From an uncultured bacterium (GTDB lineage: Bacteria > Desulfobacterota > BSN033 > UBA1163), in the NCBI GenBank assembly GCA_938002255.1, contig CALLAL010000021.1, positions 62,001-126,000 on the forward strand: a DNA stretch of 64,000 bases, given 5' to 3'. How positions within the stretch are numbered: position 1 is the first letter of the stretch; every line of letters starts with the position of its first letter. A model generated the notes under the pieces. It was given only the letters and a program-made list of their open reading frames with translations. It was not told the DNA's origin and searched no databases. This document shows positions 56,608-64,000 of this stretch, one piece after another. The translations under genes and the position numbers were made by a program.

Positions 56608-57459
56608 ATGGAAAAACATCTCATCTTCTATCTACTCTTTATTCCTTCTTTTCTACTCTTCCTCTGGGGGATGTGGTTTCGTATGGGCCTTTATCTCCAG
56701 GGAAGTTTTGAAGGGGCAAAAGGGAAAAATCGCTGGCAGAAGTTGATGATCCTTTTAGGGAAGGGATGGAAAGGTTTCTGGAAGAAACCCCTATGGTATT
56801 TGCGAATCCTTATCACGGAAGTCATCTTCCACAGAAAACTCTTCCACCAGTCTCTCTATCGCTGGTTGGCCCATACGCTCTTGGTCTTTGGTTTTGTCGC
56901 AACCTTTATCGTTGACATGATTAAGGGATTCACAACGGGATACCTCGTCGAATGGAGCCATACCATCCCCCTCTTTTCTTTTGCCCATGCTTTTGAGACC
57001 GGCGCCATTCGTCCTTTCCTCGATTTTTTCCTTGAGTTTTTCAGTTTTCTCATCCTGATCGGCTGTCTGATGGCAATGGTCCGACGATTCTTCATTAAAC
57101 CGGATCAATTGAGAACCGAGGAAGAAGATATTGTTACATTAATTTTTATCCTCTATCTTGAGCTCTCTGGATTTTTCATCGAAGGATATCGCATTGCTCA
57201 TCCTGAGGTTGTAACGGGCAGGATTTATATGGCCAATTTTACTCCTCCCAGTGCGAACAACTGGGTTTCATTTTTTGGTTATTTCTTATCTTTTTTCCTA
57301 AAGGATATAACAATTAACCCTCACTTTCTCTGGTATGCCCATGTGATTCCATCTCTGGTCTGGTTGGTTTATATACCTCATTCAAAACTTCTCCATATCT
57401 TTACCTCATCTGTCACTGTGATTTCGGATAGAATAAAAGGAAGCAATCACAGAAAATAA
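56608..57459 (+). CDS. Cytochrome b-like membrane protein (NarI/DsrM/HdrE type)
   Basis: A 283-residue membrane protein with about five or six hydrophobic segments. Histidines fit b-heme ligands: LFHQSLYRWLAHTLL, VEWSHTIPLFSFAHAFE and LWYAHVIPSL near the end. It resembles the gamma subunit of respiratory nitrate reductase and HdrE/DsrM. ATG at 56608 is used; TTG at 56605 is equivalent. It is the last gene of the GcvH-HdrD-like unit and would pass electrons between the Fe-S protein and quinone. Direction of flow is unknown. Confidence 0.85.
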   Translation: MEKHLIFYLLFIPSFLLFLWGMWFRMGLYLQGSFEGAKGKNRWQKLMILLGKGWKGFWKKPLWYLRILITEVIFHRKLFHQSLYRWLAHTLLVFGFVATFIVDMIKGFTTGYLVEWSHTIPLFSFAHAFETGAIRPFLDFFLEFFSFLILIGCLMAMVRRFFIKPDQLRTEEEDIVTLIFILYLELSGFFIEGYRIAHPEVVTGRIYMANFTPPSANNWVSFFGYFLSFFLKDITINPHFLWYAHVIPSLVWLVYIPHSKLLHIFTSSVTVISDRIKGSNHRK

Positions 57460-57515
57460 ATATTACTGGAATAAAACTCGTAACCTATTGAAATCATTTA
57501 TTTTAAAAGTGTTGC

Positions 57516-57544
57516 TTGACAAAAAATAGCAATAATGATAAAGA
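57516..57544 (+). promoter_or_regulatory. Promoter of the acyl-CoA ligase gene
   Basis: TTGACA (57516-57521), a 17-bp spacer and TAAAGA (57539-57544), about 70 bp before the start codon at 57617. Confidence 0.65.
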
Positions 57545-57616
57545 ATGTAAAAATTATCACAAGCTAATAACTCATCTGTTTCCCTTTGCGGAATACAGAA
57601 AAAAGGAGGGGAGATT

Positions 57617-59194
57617 ATGACAATCAGTAAATGGATGACAGCAGGAACCGTTTTGAAGATGATGGCGATGCATTATCCAGATAAGCCCGGAGCAGGGGAT
57701 AAATTCCGGAATATGACCTTTAAAGAATGGAATGAAAGGAGTTGTCGATTTGCAAATGCATTAAACAAATTAGGAGTCAAAAAGGGAGACCGTTTTGCCA
57801 TTCTGGCATATAATTGTGTGGAATGGATGGAGTTTTATGCCGGCTCTGCAAAGGGTGGGCAGGTCACAGTTCCAGTGATGTTCCGTCTTGCTCCCCCGGA
57901 AATCGAGTATGTCGTCAATCACTCAGATTCGAAAGCGTTCATTGTGGCAAAAGAGTTTGTTCCTATTGTGAATTCCATCCGCTCAAAACTTCCCAACATT
58001 CCACCTGAAAATTTTATCTATTTTGGAGACGATAAAACCCCGGAGGGATATCAATCCTATGAATCACTCCTTTCCAAGGCCTCTCCTGAAGAACCGGATG
58101 TTGAGGTCGACGCAGAAGATATGTGGAATATTATGTATACTTCAGGGACCACGGGAAAACCGAAAGGAGTGGTAAGAACCCATGAGGGAAATGTCTCTCA
58201 ATATGTATTAAATGCCATCAATATGGGGTTAAGGCCGGATGACTGTGTGATGCTCGTTATGCCCATGTGCCATATTAATTCCATCTATTACTCCTTCACC
58301 TATACCTATGTCAGTGCAAGGGTGTACGTCTATAATATGATTAGCTTCGATCCTCTGGATTTGTTGAAGACCATTGAAAAGGAAAAGATCACCTTTACCT
58401 CACTGGTTCCAACCCATTATATTATGATGTTGGCCCTCCCGGATGAGGTGAAGAGGAGTATCGATGTCAGTTCTATTCGACAGCTTCTCATCTCTTCAGC
58501 CCCTGCGCGGAAGGATACCAAACTGGCTATCATGGACTATTTTAAGAATGCAGAGCTTTGGGAGGCTTATGGTTCTACGGAGGCTGGTCTGGTGACCTTG
58601 CTTCGCCCTGAAGAGCAGTTTAAGAAATTAGGTTCAATCGGTCGGGAGATCTGGGGAACCGACCGGATCAAGATTCTGGATGAGAATGGCAACGAGGTGC
58701 CAAGAGGCCAGGTGGGTGAGCTCTACTCGAGGACCCCCCATGTCTTCAAGGAGTACTGGAAAGACCCAGAAAAGACAAAATCGGTTTTCCGGGGTGAATG
58801 GTTTTCAGCAGGCGATATGGCCTATCAGGATGAGGATGGATACTTCACTCTGGTGGATCGTAAAGCCAATATGATCATTACCGGCGGTGAAAATGTTTTC
58901 CCATCGGAAGTGGAAAATGTAATCGGATCCCATCCAGCAGTCAAGTATGTAGCAGTCATTGGCGTTCCCGATCCCAAATGGGGTGAAGCCGTTAAAGCCG
59001 TGGTCACCCTTCATCAGGGTAAATCAGCCACCGAAAAAGAATTGATTGACCACTGCCGGGGGAAGATCGCCGGATATAAAATCCCTAAATCTGTCGATTT
59101 CATCAAAGACGAAGAGATGCCCATGACCCCGACCGGAAAAATCCTCCACCGCATCTTAAGAGAGAAATATGGAAAATGGAGTGATATGAAGTAA
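57617..59194 (+). CDS. AMP-forming acyl-CoA ligase
   Basis: A 525-residue enzyme that activates a carboxylic acid with ATP and coenzyme A. It has the phosphate-binding motif YTSGTTGKPKGVV (about residues 173-185), the adenine motif WEAYGSTEAG, the hinge region VDRKANMIITGGENVFPSEVE and the C-terminal catalytic lysine in TGKILHRILREKY. This is the class I adenylate-forming family, similar to fatty acid- and crotonobetaine-type ligases; chain length or aromatic preference cannot be told. AAAGGAGG lies upstream and a strong terminator follows, so the gene stands alone. Confidence 0.94.
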   Translation: MTISKWMTAGTVLKMMAMHYPDKPGAGDKFRNMTFKEWNERSCRFANALNKLGVKKGDRFAILAYNCVEWMEFYAGSAKGGQVTVPVMFRLAPPEIEYVVNHSDSKAFIVAKEFVPIVNSIRSKLPNIPPENFIYFGDDKTPEGYQSYESLLSKASPEEPDVEVDAEDMWNIMYTSGTTGKPKGVVRTHEGNVSQYVLNAINMGLRPDDCVMLVMPMCHINSIYYSFTYTYVSARVYVYNMISFDPLDLLKTIEKEKITFTSLVPTHYIMMLALPDEVKRSIDVSSIRQLLISSAPARKDTKLAIMDYFKNAELWEAYGSTEAGLVTLLRPEEQFKKLGSIGREIWGTDRIKILDENGNEVPRGQVGELYSRTPHVFKEYWKDPEKTKSVFRGEWFSAGDMAYQDEDGYFTLVDRKANMIITGGENVFPSEVENVIGSHPAVKYVAVIGVPDPKWGEAVKAVVTLHQGKSATEKELIDHCRGKIAGYKIPKSVDFIKDEEMPMTPTGKILHRILREKYGKWSDMK

Positions 59195-59222
59195 TATTCA
59201 CCCTCTCTGAAAACTCATGAAG

Positions 59223-59253
59223 GCCCAAGGGAATTTCCTTTGGGCTTTTTTTT
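59223..59253 (+). terminator. Rho-independent terminator after the acyl-CoA ligase
   Basis: GCCCAAGGGAA pairs with TTCCTTTGGGC with only one wobble position, followed by eight T. It lies about 30 bp after the stop codon. The 309 bp after it (59254-59562) hold no gene; only short stems such as GGACC/GGTCT near 59316 are visible. Confidence 0.92.
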
Positions 59254-59562
59254 GACCAGGAATAAAAGATAACCTTTGGGAAATGGGGTTATGAAAATGT
59301 AATCATAAAGCCCGGGACCGTTAGGTCTAAAGCCAGGCTGTATTTGAAATTTTTATCAAAACATTTTCGGGTGAATGGATCACTATCCATTTAGAAGACT
59401 ATATGATTTTGAAAGATAGAAGGTTATATGATATTGAAAGAGTTCATGGGGTTACTCCCCAAAACTTTTGGCGCTGTTTAGGAATGTTTTCCTGAAAAGC
59501 TTCCCTATCTTTTATGCCTAAATAATCTTGCAAAAAGAATTAAGATAGGCTATGTTTCTGTT

Positions 59563-59588
59563 GTCCAAGGGGCTTAAGCCCCTTGGAC
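59563..59588. repeat. 26-bp perfect palindrome upstream of secD
   Basis: The sequence is exactly self-complementary, with arm GTCCAAGGGGCTT and its reverse complement directly abutting. It lies 24 bp before the secD start codon. No tail of T follows closely (only CTCATTTT), so a terminator is less likely than a repeat or operator. A hairpin here would be near the secD ribosome site. Confidence 0.75.
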
Positions 59589-59612
59589 TCATTTTGTGAG
59601 GATGTAGGTTCG

Positions 59613-61211
59613 ATGTGGCGAAACCTTAAATGGCGGTTAGTGATTTATTTAGCAGTCACCCTTTTTGCAATCCTCCTCTTTTTGCCCACGGTGATTTCTG
59701 ACCTTCCTCCCTGGTTTTTTAAAGTCATCCCCACAGAGAAGGTTCACCTCGGACTGGATCTCCAGGGTGGAATGCATCTGATTCTCGAAGTGGAGGCGGA
59801 GAAAGCTGTCGAGAGTTATGTAGAAAGGATTAAGAATAACCTTAAGGATGATTTGCGAGACCAAGGAATTCCTGTTGGAAGACTGGAGAGGGAAAAGAGG
59901 AATCAGATTGTTCTTGAAGTTTCGGGTGAAAAAGGTAAATGGGAGAAGATTCTCAGTCAACGCTATTCGATGATGCATGAGCTTTCGACGACCACCCTCG
60001 ACAAAGGCATCTGGAGAGTCACGCTCGTGCTGGACAGTCGGCAGGAGGACCAGGTTAAAAAGAACGCCATTGATCAGGCATTGGAAACCATCCGAAATCG
60101 AATAGACCAATTTGGCGTTGCTGAACCTGAGATTACCCTTCAGGGTACCGATCGCATCTTGATTCAACTGCCTGGAATTAAAGACCCGCAAAGGGCAATT
60201 GAGCTGATCGGCCGGACTGCCCTCCTTGAATTTAAACTGGTTGATGAGGAAGGAAACCTTGAAGAGGCGTTGAAGGGAAACATCCCCGAAGGGAGCATTA
60301 TTCTTTACCAGAGATCGGTCGATCCTAAAACAGGAGGGATAAAAAAGATTCCTTTTCTTTTAAAAGAAAAGACCCTCATGACAGGTGAGGTGCTCAAAGA
60401 CGCCCGGGTTGCCATTGATACTCAGTTTAACGAACCTTACGTGGCGCTCGAATTCGATGATATCGGTGCAAAGTTATTTGAACAGATCACCGGAGCCAAT
60501 GTAAAGAAAAGATTAGCCATCATTCTGGATGACAATGTCTATTCCGCTCCTGTCATTCAGGAAAGGATTGCTGGGGGAAGGGCACAAATCACTGGGCGAT
60601 TTGATATGAAAGAGGCAGGTGATCTGGCCATTGTCCTTAGGGCAGGCGCCTTACCAGCGCCTGTTAAGATCATCGAGCAAAGAAGCGTTGGACCATCGTT
60701 AGGACAAGATTCCATCCGGAAAGGAATCATTTCTACCCTCATCAGCGCTGCCCTGGTTGCTCTCTTTATGATTTTCTATTATCGAACCGCAGGGGTTATT
60801 GCGGATATTGCCCTCATCCTGAATATCATCTTTGTGATGGGAGCCCTGGCCATCTTCCGGGCTACTCTAACCCTCCCGGGAATCGCAGGCCTGGTTCTTT
60901 CGATTGGAATGGCAGTGGATGCTAACATCTTAATTCATGAGAGGATCAAGGAAGAGTTAAGATGGGGCAAAACCATCCGCGCCGCCATCGATGAAGGATA
61001 TCGGAGGGCTTTTATGACCATTTTAGATTCCAACGTCACCACATTAATTGCAGCCCTTTTTCTCTACCAGTTTGGGACAGGGCCTGTAAGGGGATTTGCA
61101 GTCACTTTATCCATTGGCATTATCGCCAATATCTTTACGGCCGTTTACATCACCCGATGGGCTTTTGACTTTTTAGCCTTAAAGGTGAAAGTCAAACGAC
61201 TGAGCATTTGA
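59613..61211 (+). CDS. secD: Protein translocase subunit SecD
   Basis: SecD works with SecF to drive late steps of protein export with the proton gradient. The 532-residue protein has one N-terminal membrane segment, the LGLDLQGGMHLILEVE motif and a periplasmic domain of about 320 residues with GVAEPEITLQGTDRILIQLPGIKD. Five C-terminal membrane segments include GMAVDANILIHERIKEE. ATG at 59613 starts the membrane helix well; an upstream TTG at 59583 falls inside the palindrome. secF follows after 47 bp. yajC is not upstream. Confidence 0.96.
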   Translation: MWRNLKWRLVIYLAVTLFAILLFLPTVISDLPPWFFKVIPTEKVHLGLDLQGGMHLILEVEAEKAVESYVERIKNNLKDDLRDQGIPVGRLEREKRNQIVLEVSGEKGKWEKILSQRYSMMHELSTTTLDKGIWRVTLVLDSRQEDQVKKNAIDQALETIRNRIDQFGVAEPEITLQGTDRILIQLPGIKDPQRAIELIGRTALLEFKLVDEEGNLEEALKGNIPEGSIILYQRSVDPKTGGIKKIPFLLKEKTLMTGEVLKDARVAIDTQFNEPYVALEFDDIGAKLFEQITGANVKKRLAIILDDNVYSAPVIQERIAGGRAQITGRFDMKEAGDLAIVLRAGALPAPVKIIEQRSVGPSLGQDSIRKGIISTLISAALVALFMIFYYRTAGVIADIALILNIIFVMGALAIFRATLTLPGIAGLVLSIGMAVDANILIHERIKEELRWGKTIRAAIDEGYRRAFMTILDSNVTTLIAALFLYQFGTGPVRGFAVTLSIGIIANIFTAVYITRWAFDFLALKVKVKRLSI

Positions 61212-61258
61212 TACGTGAACGCAATGGGAAAGCAAAGAAAGTGGATTGAGTTGATCGT

Positions 61259-62170
61259 ATGGAATTGATTCGTCCGGGCACAACGTTCGATTTTATCGGG
61301 AAGAAGAAGTTTACCGTTTGGGTTTCTGCCATTGCGCTGGCTATCAGCCTAGGGTCCATCTTTTTTGTGAATGGCTTAAAATATGGGGTTGATTTTGCTG
61401 GCGGCATTCTGATCCAGGTTCGTTTTTCTCAGCCGGTGGATATTTCCGAAGTCCGGAACGCAATGGAAACGATGGGATCTAAGGATGCGATGGTCCAGAA
61501 ATTTGGCGGAGAAAATGAGTTTTTGATTCGGGTAGAAAAGATCGAGGACGATCTCGAAGCCCTTTCGAAGAAGATCCAGACCTTTCTTCAGGAACGGTTT
61601 AAAGGGAAGGAGTTGGAGATTCGAAGGGTAGAGGTGGTAGGTCCTAAAGTGGGAAAAGATCTTAAAAGAAAGGCTCTCTGGGCAGTGAGCCTTTCTTTTG
61701 CAGCCATTCTGATTTTTGTGGCCTGGAGGTTCAAACAGGTCTCCTATGGACTGGGAGGGATTGCAGCCCTGGTCCACGATATCATTGTCACGTACGGAGC
61801 GATCTCGATCGCCGGTTTAGAATATTCTTTACCCTTAATGGCAGTGATTTTAACCATCATCGGGTTTTCCATCAATGATACGATCGTCATCTTCGATCGG
61901 GTTCGCGAGAATATTAAAAAGCTGAGAAAAGAGGACCTTGAGACGGTTTTTAACATCAGTATTAATGAAACCCTTGGCAGGACCATCCTGACCTCAGGTA
62001 CAGTCATGATGGTCGTCCTCATTCTCTTTTTCTTTGGGGGACCAGTTATTCACGATTTTGCTTTTACTCTCATCATAGGCCTTATTTCAGGAACCTATTC
62101 AACCATCTATATAGCGAGTCCTGTGGTTCTGTTCTGGAACAAACATTTCACACGAAAAAAGAAACGTTAA
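61259..62170 (+). CDS. secF: Protein translocase subunit SecF
   Basis: SecF is the partner of SecD. The 303-residue protein has the family pattern FDFIGKKKFTVWVSAIALAISLGSI, YGVDFAGGILIQVRF, a short periplasmic domain and five further membrane segments, with GFSINDTIVIFDRVRENIKK and ETLGRTILTSGTVMMVV. The length and order match standalone SecF. It follows secD directly and precedes the ribosomal-protein pair rplM-rpsI. Confidence 0.96.
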   Translation: MELIRPGTTFDFIGKKKFTVWVSAIALAISLGSIFFVNGLKYGVDFAGGILIQVRFSQPVDISEVRNAMETMGSKDAMVQKFGGENEFLIRVEKIEDDLEALSKKIQTFLQERFKGKELEIRRVEVVGPKVGKDLKRKALWAVSLSFAAILIFVAWRFKQVSYGLGGIAALVHDIIVTYGAISIAGLEYSLPLMAVILTIIGFSINDTIVIFDRVRENIKKLRKEDLETVFNISINETLGRTILTSGTVMMVVLILFFFGGPVIHDFAFTLIIGLISGTYSTIYIASPVVLFWNKHFTRKKKR

Positions 62171-62206
62171 AGAGTCCAATCGCTTTAGGAAAAGGGAAGA
62201 GGATTC

Positions 62207-62236
62207 TTGACAGATAGATGATCAATATATTAATTT
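62207..62236 (+). promoter_or_regulatory. Promoter of rplM-rpsI
   Basis: TTGACA (62207-62212), an 18-bp spacer and TAATTT (62231-62236), about 20 bp before the rplM start codon, so the mRNA leader would be very short. Confidence 0.55.
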
Positions 62237-62255
62237 AGTTGATTAAGGTGATTTT

Positions 62256-62684
62256 ATGAAAACCTATCAAGCCAAGAAAGAAGAAGTGGAGCGCCAGTGG
62301 TACGTGGTTGACGCTGAGGGAAAGGTGTTGGGGAGATTGGCCTCTGAACTGGCAAAGATCTTAAGAGGCAAAAAGAAACCCAACTACACTCCCCACGTTG
62401 ATACGGGTGATTTCGTTATTGTGGTCAATGCTGGGAAAGTGGCTTTGACCGGAAAGAAGTTGAAGGATAAAATTTATTACCATCATACAGGCCATCCGGG
62501 CGGGATCAAGGCTGTGAGTGCTGAGAAATTGCTGGCTCAGAAGCCTACGGAAATGCTCCGTATGGCTGTCAAAGGAATGTTACCCAAAACCAGTCTGGGT
62601 CGCCAGATGTTACAGAAATTGAAGATCTATGCTGGCCCCAGGCATCCCCATGAAGCCCAGAAGCCCATCTCCCTTCAAATTTAA
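62256..62684 (+). CDS. rplM: 50S ribosomal protein L13
   Basis: L13 is an early-assembling large-subunit protein that binds 23S rRNA. The 142-residue protein has the typical [59 protein letters not shown] and [34 protein letters not shown] blocks. Length is standard. It is paired with rpsI in the conserved order, 27 bp apart. Confidence 0.98.
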   Translation: MKTYQAKKEEVERQWYVVDAEGKVLGRLASELAKILRGKKKPNYTPHVDTGDFVIVVNAGKVALTGKKLKDKIYYHHTGHPGGIKAVSAEKLLAQKPTEMLRMAVKGMLPKTSLGRQMLQKLKIYAGPRHPHEAQKPISLQI

Positions 62685-62711
62685 GGGAAACGAAAAGAAG
62701 GAGAAAAGACT

Positions 62712-63101
62712 GTGCCAGAGCCCATCTATGCGACAGGAAAAAGAAAAACTGCAATTGCAAGAATCTGGTTAGAGCCAGGAGAAGGAAAATTTGTGGTCAA
62801 TGAAAGAGCCCTGAAAGAATATTTCGGTCGAGAGACCTGCGAGATGATCATCATGCAGCCCTTTGATTTGACCGGAACACGAAATCAATTTAACGTGATA
62901 GCCAATGTCCATGGGGGAGGGATCGCCGGCCAATCCGAAGCCATCCGCCACGGAATTTCTAAAGCATTGCTTCAGTACAATCCCGAATTCAAAGACACCC
63001 TAAAAAAGGCAGGACTTTTAACGAGGGACTCAAGGATTAAAGAACGAAAAAAATATGGGTTGAGGGGGGCTCGCCGAAGGCCTCAATACTCCAAACGATA
63101 A
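62712..63101 (+). CDS. rpsI: 30S ribosomal protein S9
   Basis: S9 is a small-subunit protein whose C-terminal tail reaches the P site. The 129-residue protein starts at GTG 62712 after AAGGAG. It has [25 protein letters not shown], the [19 protein letters not shown] block and the invariant basic tail [16 protein letters not shown]. Length and motifs are complete. A terminator follows 28 bp after the stop codon. Confidence 0.98.
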   Translation: MPEPIYATGKRKTAIARIWLEPGEGKFVVNERALKEYFGRETCEMIIMQPFDLTGTRNQFNVIANVHGGGIAGQSEAIRHGISKALLQYNPEFKDTLKKAGLLTRDSRIKERKKYGLRGARRRPQYSKR

Positions 63102-63128
63102 TTCCATGAACCCATAAATTCCGCATTC

Positions 63129-63157
63129 AAGGGGAGGTCATGGAACCTCCCCTTTTT
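63129..63157 (+). terminator. Rho-independent terminator after rpsI
   Basis: AAGGGGAGGT pairs perfectly with ACCTCCCCTT around the 6-nt loop CATGGA, followed by a T run. It ends the rplM-rpsI transcript just before argC. Confidence 0.92.
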
Positions 63158-63173
63158 GTTAGGAGGAGATGCT

Positions 63174-64000
63174 GTGAAAACGAAAGTTGGAATTATTGGT
63201 GCCACCGGATATACGGGGGTGGAACTCTTGCGCCTTCTTTTACGTCACCCCGAGGTCGAGGTCACGACCCTAACCTCACAAAAATACGCAGGCCTTCCAA
63301 TCGGTCAGGTCTTTCCCTCACTGTTCAACCATCTCCAGATTCCATGTGAAGGGCTATCCGTTGAAGAGATTTCAAAGAAGACCGATTTCATCTTTACTGC
63401 ACTTCCCCATAAAACTGCCATGGAGACCGTCCCCCTCTTTTACCGTTCCGGAATGAGGGTCGTTGATCTCAGTGCCGATTTTCGATTGAAAGATGCTGCC
63501 ACTTATGAACACTGGTACCAGACTCATACGGCTCCAGATCTGCTTCAGGAATCGGTCTACGGACTTCCAGAACTTCATCGAGAAAAGATTCGCACTGCTA
63601 AGATCGTTGGGAATCCAGGGTGCTATCCAACCGGGGCCCTGATCGGATTGGGCCCTCTGATGAAGAAAAAGCTCATTCATACCGACGGAATCGTTGTCGA
63701 TTCCAAATCAGGAGTGAGCGGTGCAGGAAGGGATGTGGTTTTAGAATCCCTCTTCTGTGAGGTGAATGAGGGGGTCAAAGCTTATAAAATCTTCGCTCAC
63801 CGGCACACTCCAGAAATCGAACAGGAGTTGTGCGGCATTGCCAAGAAAGAGGTTCGCATCACTTTTGTTCCTCATCTCATCCCGATGGATCGAGGAATTC
63901 TGACGACTCTCTACGTCCAACTGACTCAAAAGATGAAAACTGAAGAGCTGTTAAATCTTTTCAAAGAATCTTACGAAGGAGAGCCTTTTGTTCGGGTTTA
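63174..64000 (+). CDS. argC: N-acetyl-gamma-glutamyl-phosphate reductase (C-terminus beyond window)
   Basis: ArgC reduces acetylglutamyl phosphate in arginine synthesis using NADPH. The start is GTG at 63174 with AGGAGGAG upstream. The visible 275 residues show the nucleotide-binding start VGIIGATGYTGVELLRLL, TALPHKTAMETVP, RVVDLSADFRLKDAATYEHWY, and the catalytic cysteine C150 in VGNPGCYPTGA. The frame runs open to the window end, so about 70 residues are missing. Confidence 0.96.
   Translation, partial: MKTKVGIIGATGYTGVELLRLLLRHPEVEVTTLTSQKYAGLPIGQVFPSLFNHLQIPCEGLSVEEISKKTDFIFTALPHKTAMETVPLFYRSGMRVVDLSADFRLKDAATYEHWYQTHTAPDLLQESVYGLPELHREKIRTAKIVGNPGCYPTGALIGLGPLMKKKLIHTDGIVVDSKSGVSGAGRDVVLESLFCEVNEGVKAYKIFAHRHTPEIEQELCGIAKKEVRITFVPHLIPMDRGILTTLYVQLTQKMKTEELLNLFKESYEGEPFVRV

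Noticed and set aside
59306-59345. Resemblance to part of a cyclic di-GMP riboswitch (AAAGCC...GGTCTAAAGCC)
   Set aside because: Only a few words match; the full helix set and conserved GCAAACC-type loop are absent.

Overview
The window looks like chromosomal DNA of an anaerobic, probably deltaproteobacterial (Desulfobacterota) bacterium of moderate G+C. This is inferred from the gene mix: CCG-domain Fe-S oxidoreductases of the HdrD/GlcF type, a NuoEF/HoxU-like diaphorase, a DUF3786 protein, and a glnB/amtB/glnD set beside short class I glutamine synthetases. I see no rRNA, tRNA, CRISPR array, prophage or autonomous insertion sequence. The window starts inside one glutamine synthetase gene and ends inside argC.

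Layout: (1) 1-1017, a 3'-truncated glnA with a hairpin-terminator leader. (2) 1518-6570, a small coiled-coil gene, a Fe3+-type ABC importer and a VanZ-like protein, then manC and galE (to 9085). (3) 9114-13442, a MacAB-like ABC export operon on the minus strand. (4) 13757-25661, a long minus-strand nitrogen block: a glutamate synthase-like gene, a GAF histidine kinase with an NtrC-type regulator, nadE, a class I glutamine amidotransferase, amtB, glnB and glnD. (5) 26557-32962, an unusual KaiC-like/XRE/cupin fusion regulator, a three-gene NAD(P)H diaphorase module, and an NnrS-like membrane protein flanked by DUF1858-like domains. (6) 32967-35825, a GAF-ANTAR RNA-binding antiterminator divergent from a second glnA, followed by an LUD-domain protein. 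(7) 35937-42577, purH, purD, a leuB-like gene, an LsrF-type aldolase, a zinc dehydrogenase and a DUF3786 protein. (8) 42605-51950, mnmG, a small QueG-like protein, a GAF-Fis regulator without an AAA+ domain, miaA-hfq-scpB-rluB and several small membrane or unknown proteins. (9) 52114-59194, a GlcD/GlcF-type fusion oxidase divergent from a GcvH-like/HdrD-like/cytochrome b-like module, then an acyl-CoA ligase. (10) 59613-64000, secD-secF, rplM-rpsI and argC.

Three things stand out. First, four copies of a roughly 225-bp element (13497, 26096, 46252, 51144) have GTAACCCCTCAG inverted ends. Two copies have perfect 8-bp target duplications and two have imperfect ones, so this is a MITE family with IS66-like ends. 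Second, three related leader modules (hexaloop hairpin, GACA-x2-GGCG, intrinsic terminator) lie upstream of the first glnA (one) and the glutamate synthase-like gene (two in tandem). An ANTAR protein in the window shares a very similar GAF sensor domain with the NtrB-like kinase. This suggests a nitrogen circuit acting both at promoters and at transcription termination. Third, a KaiC-like domain with a degenerate P-loop, fused to an XRE helix-turn-helix and a cupin, sits just upstream of the diaphorase genes.
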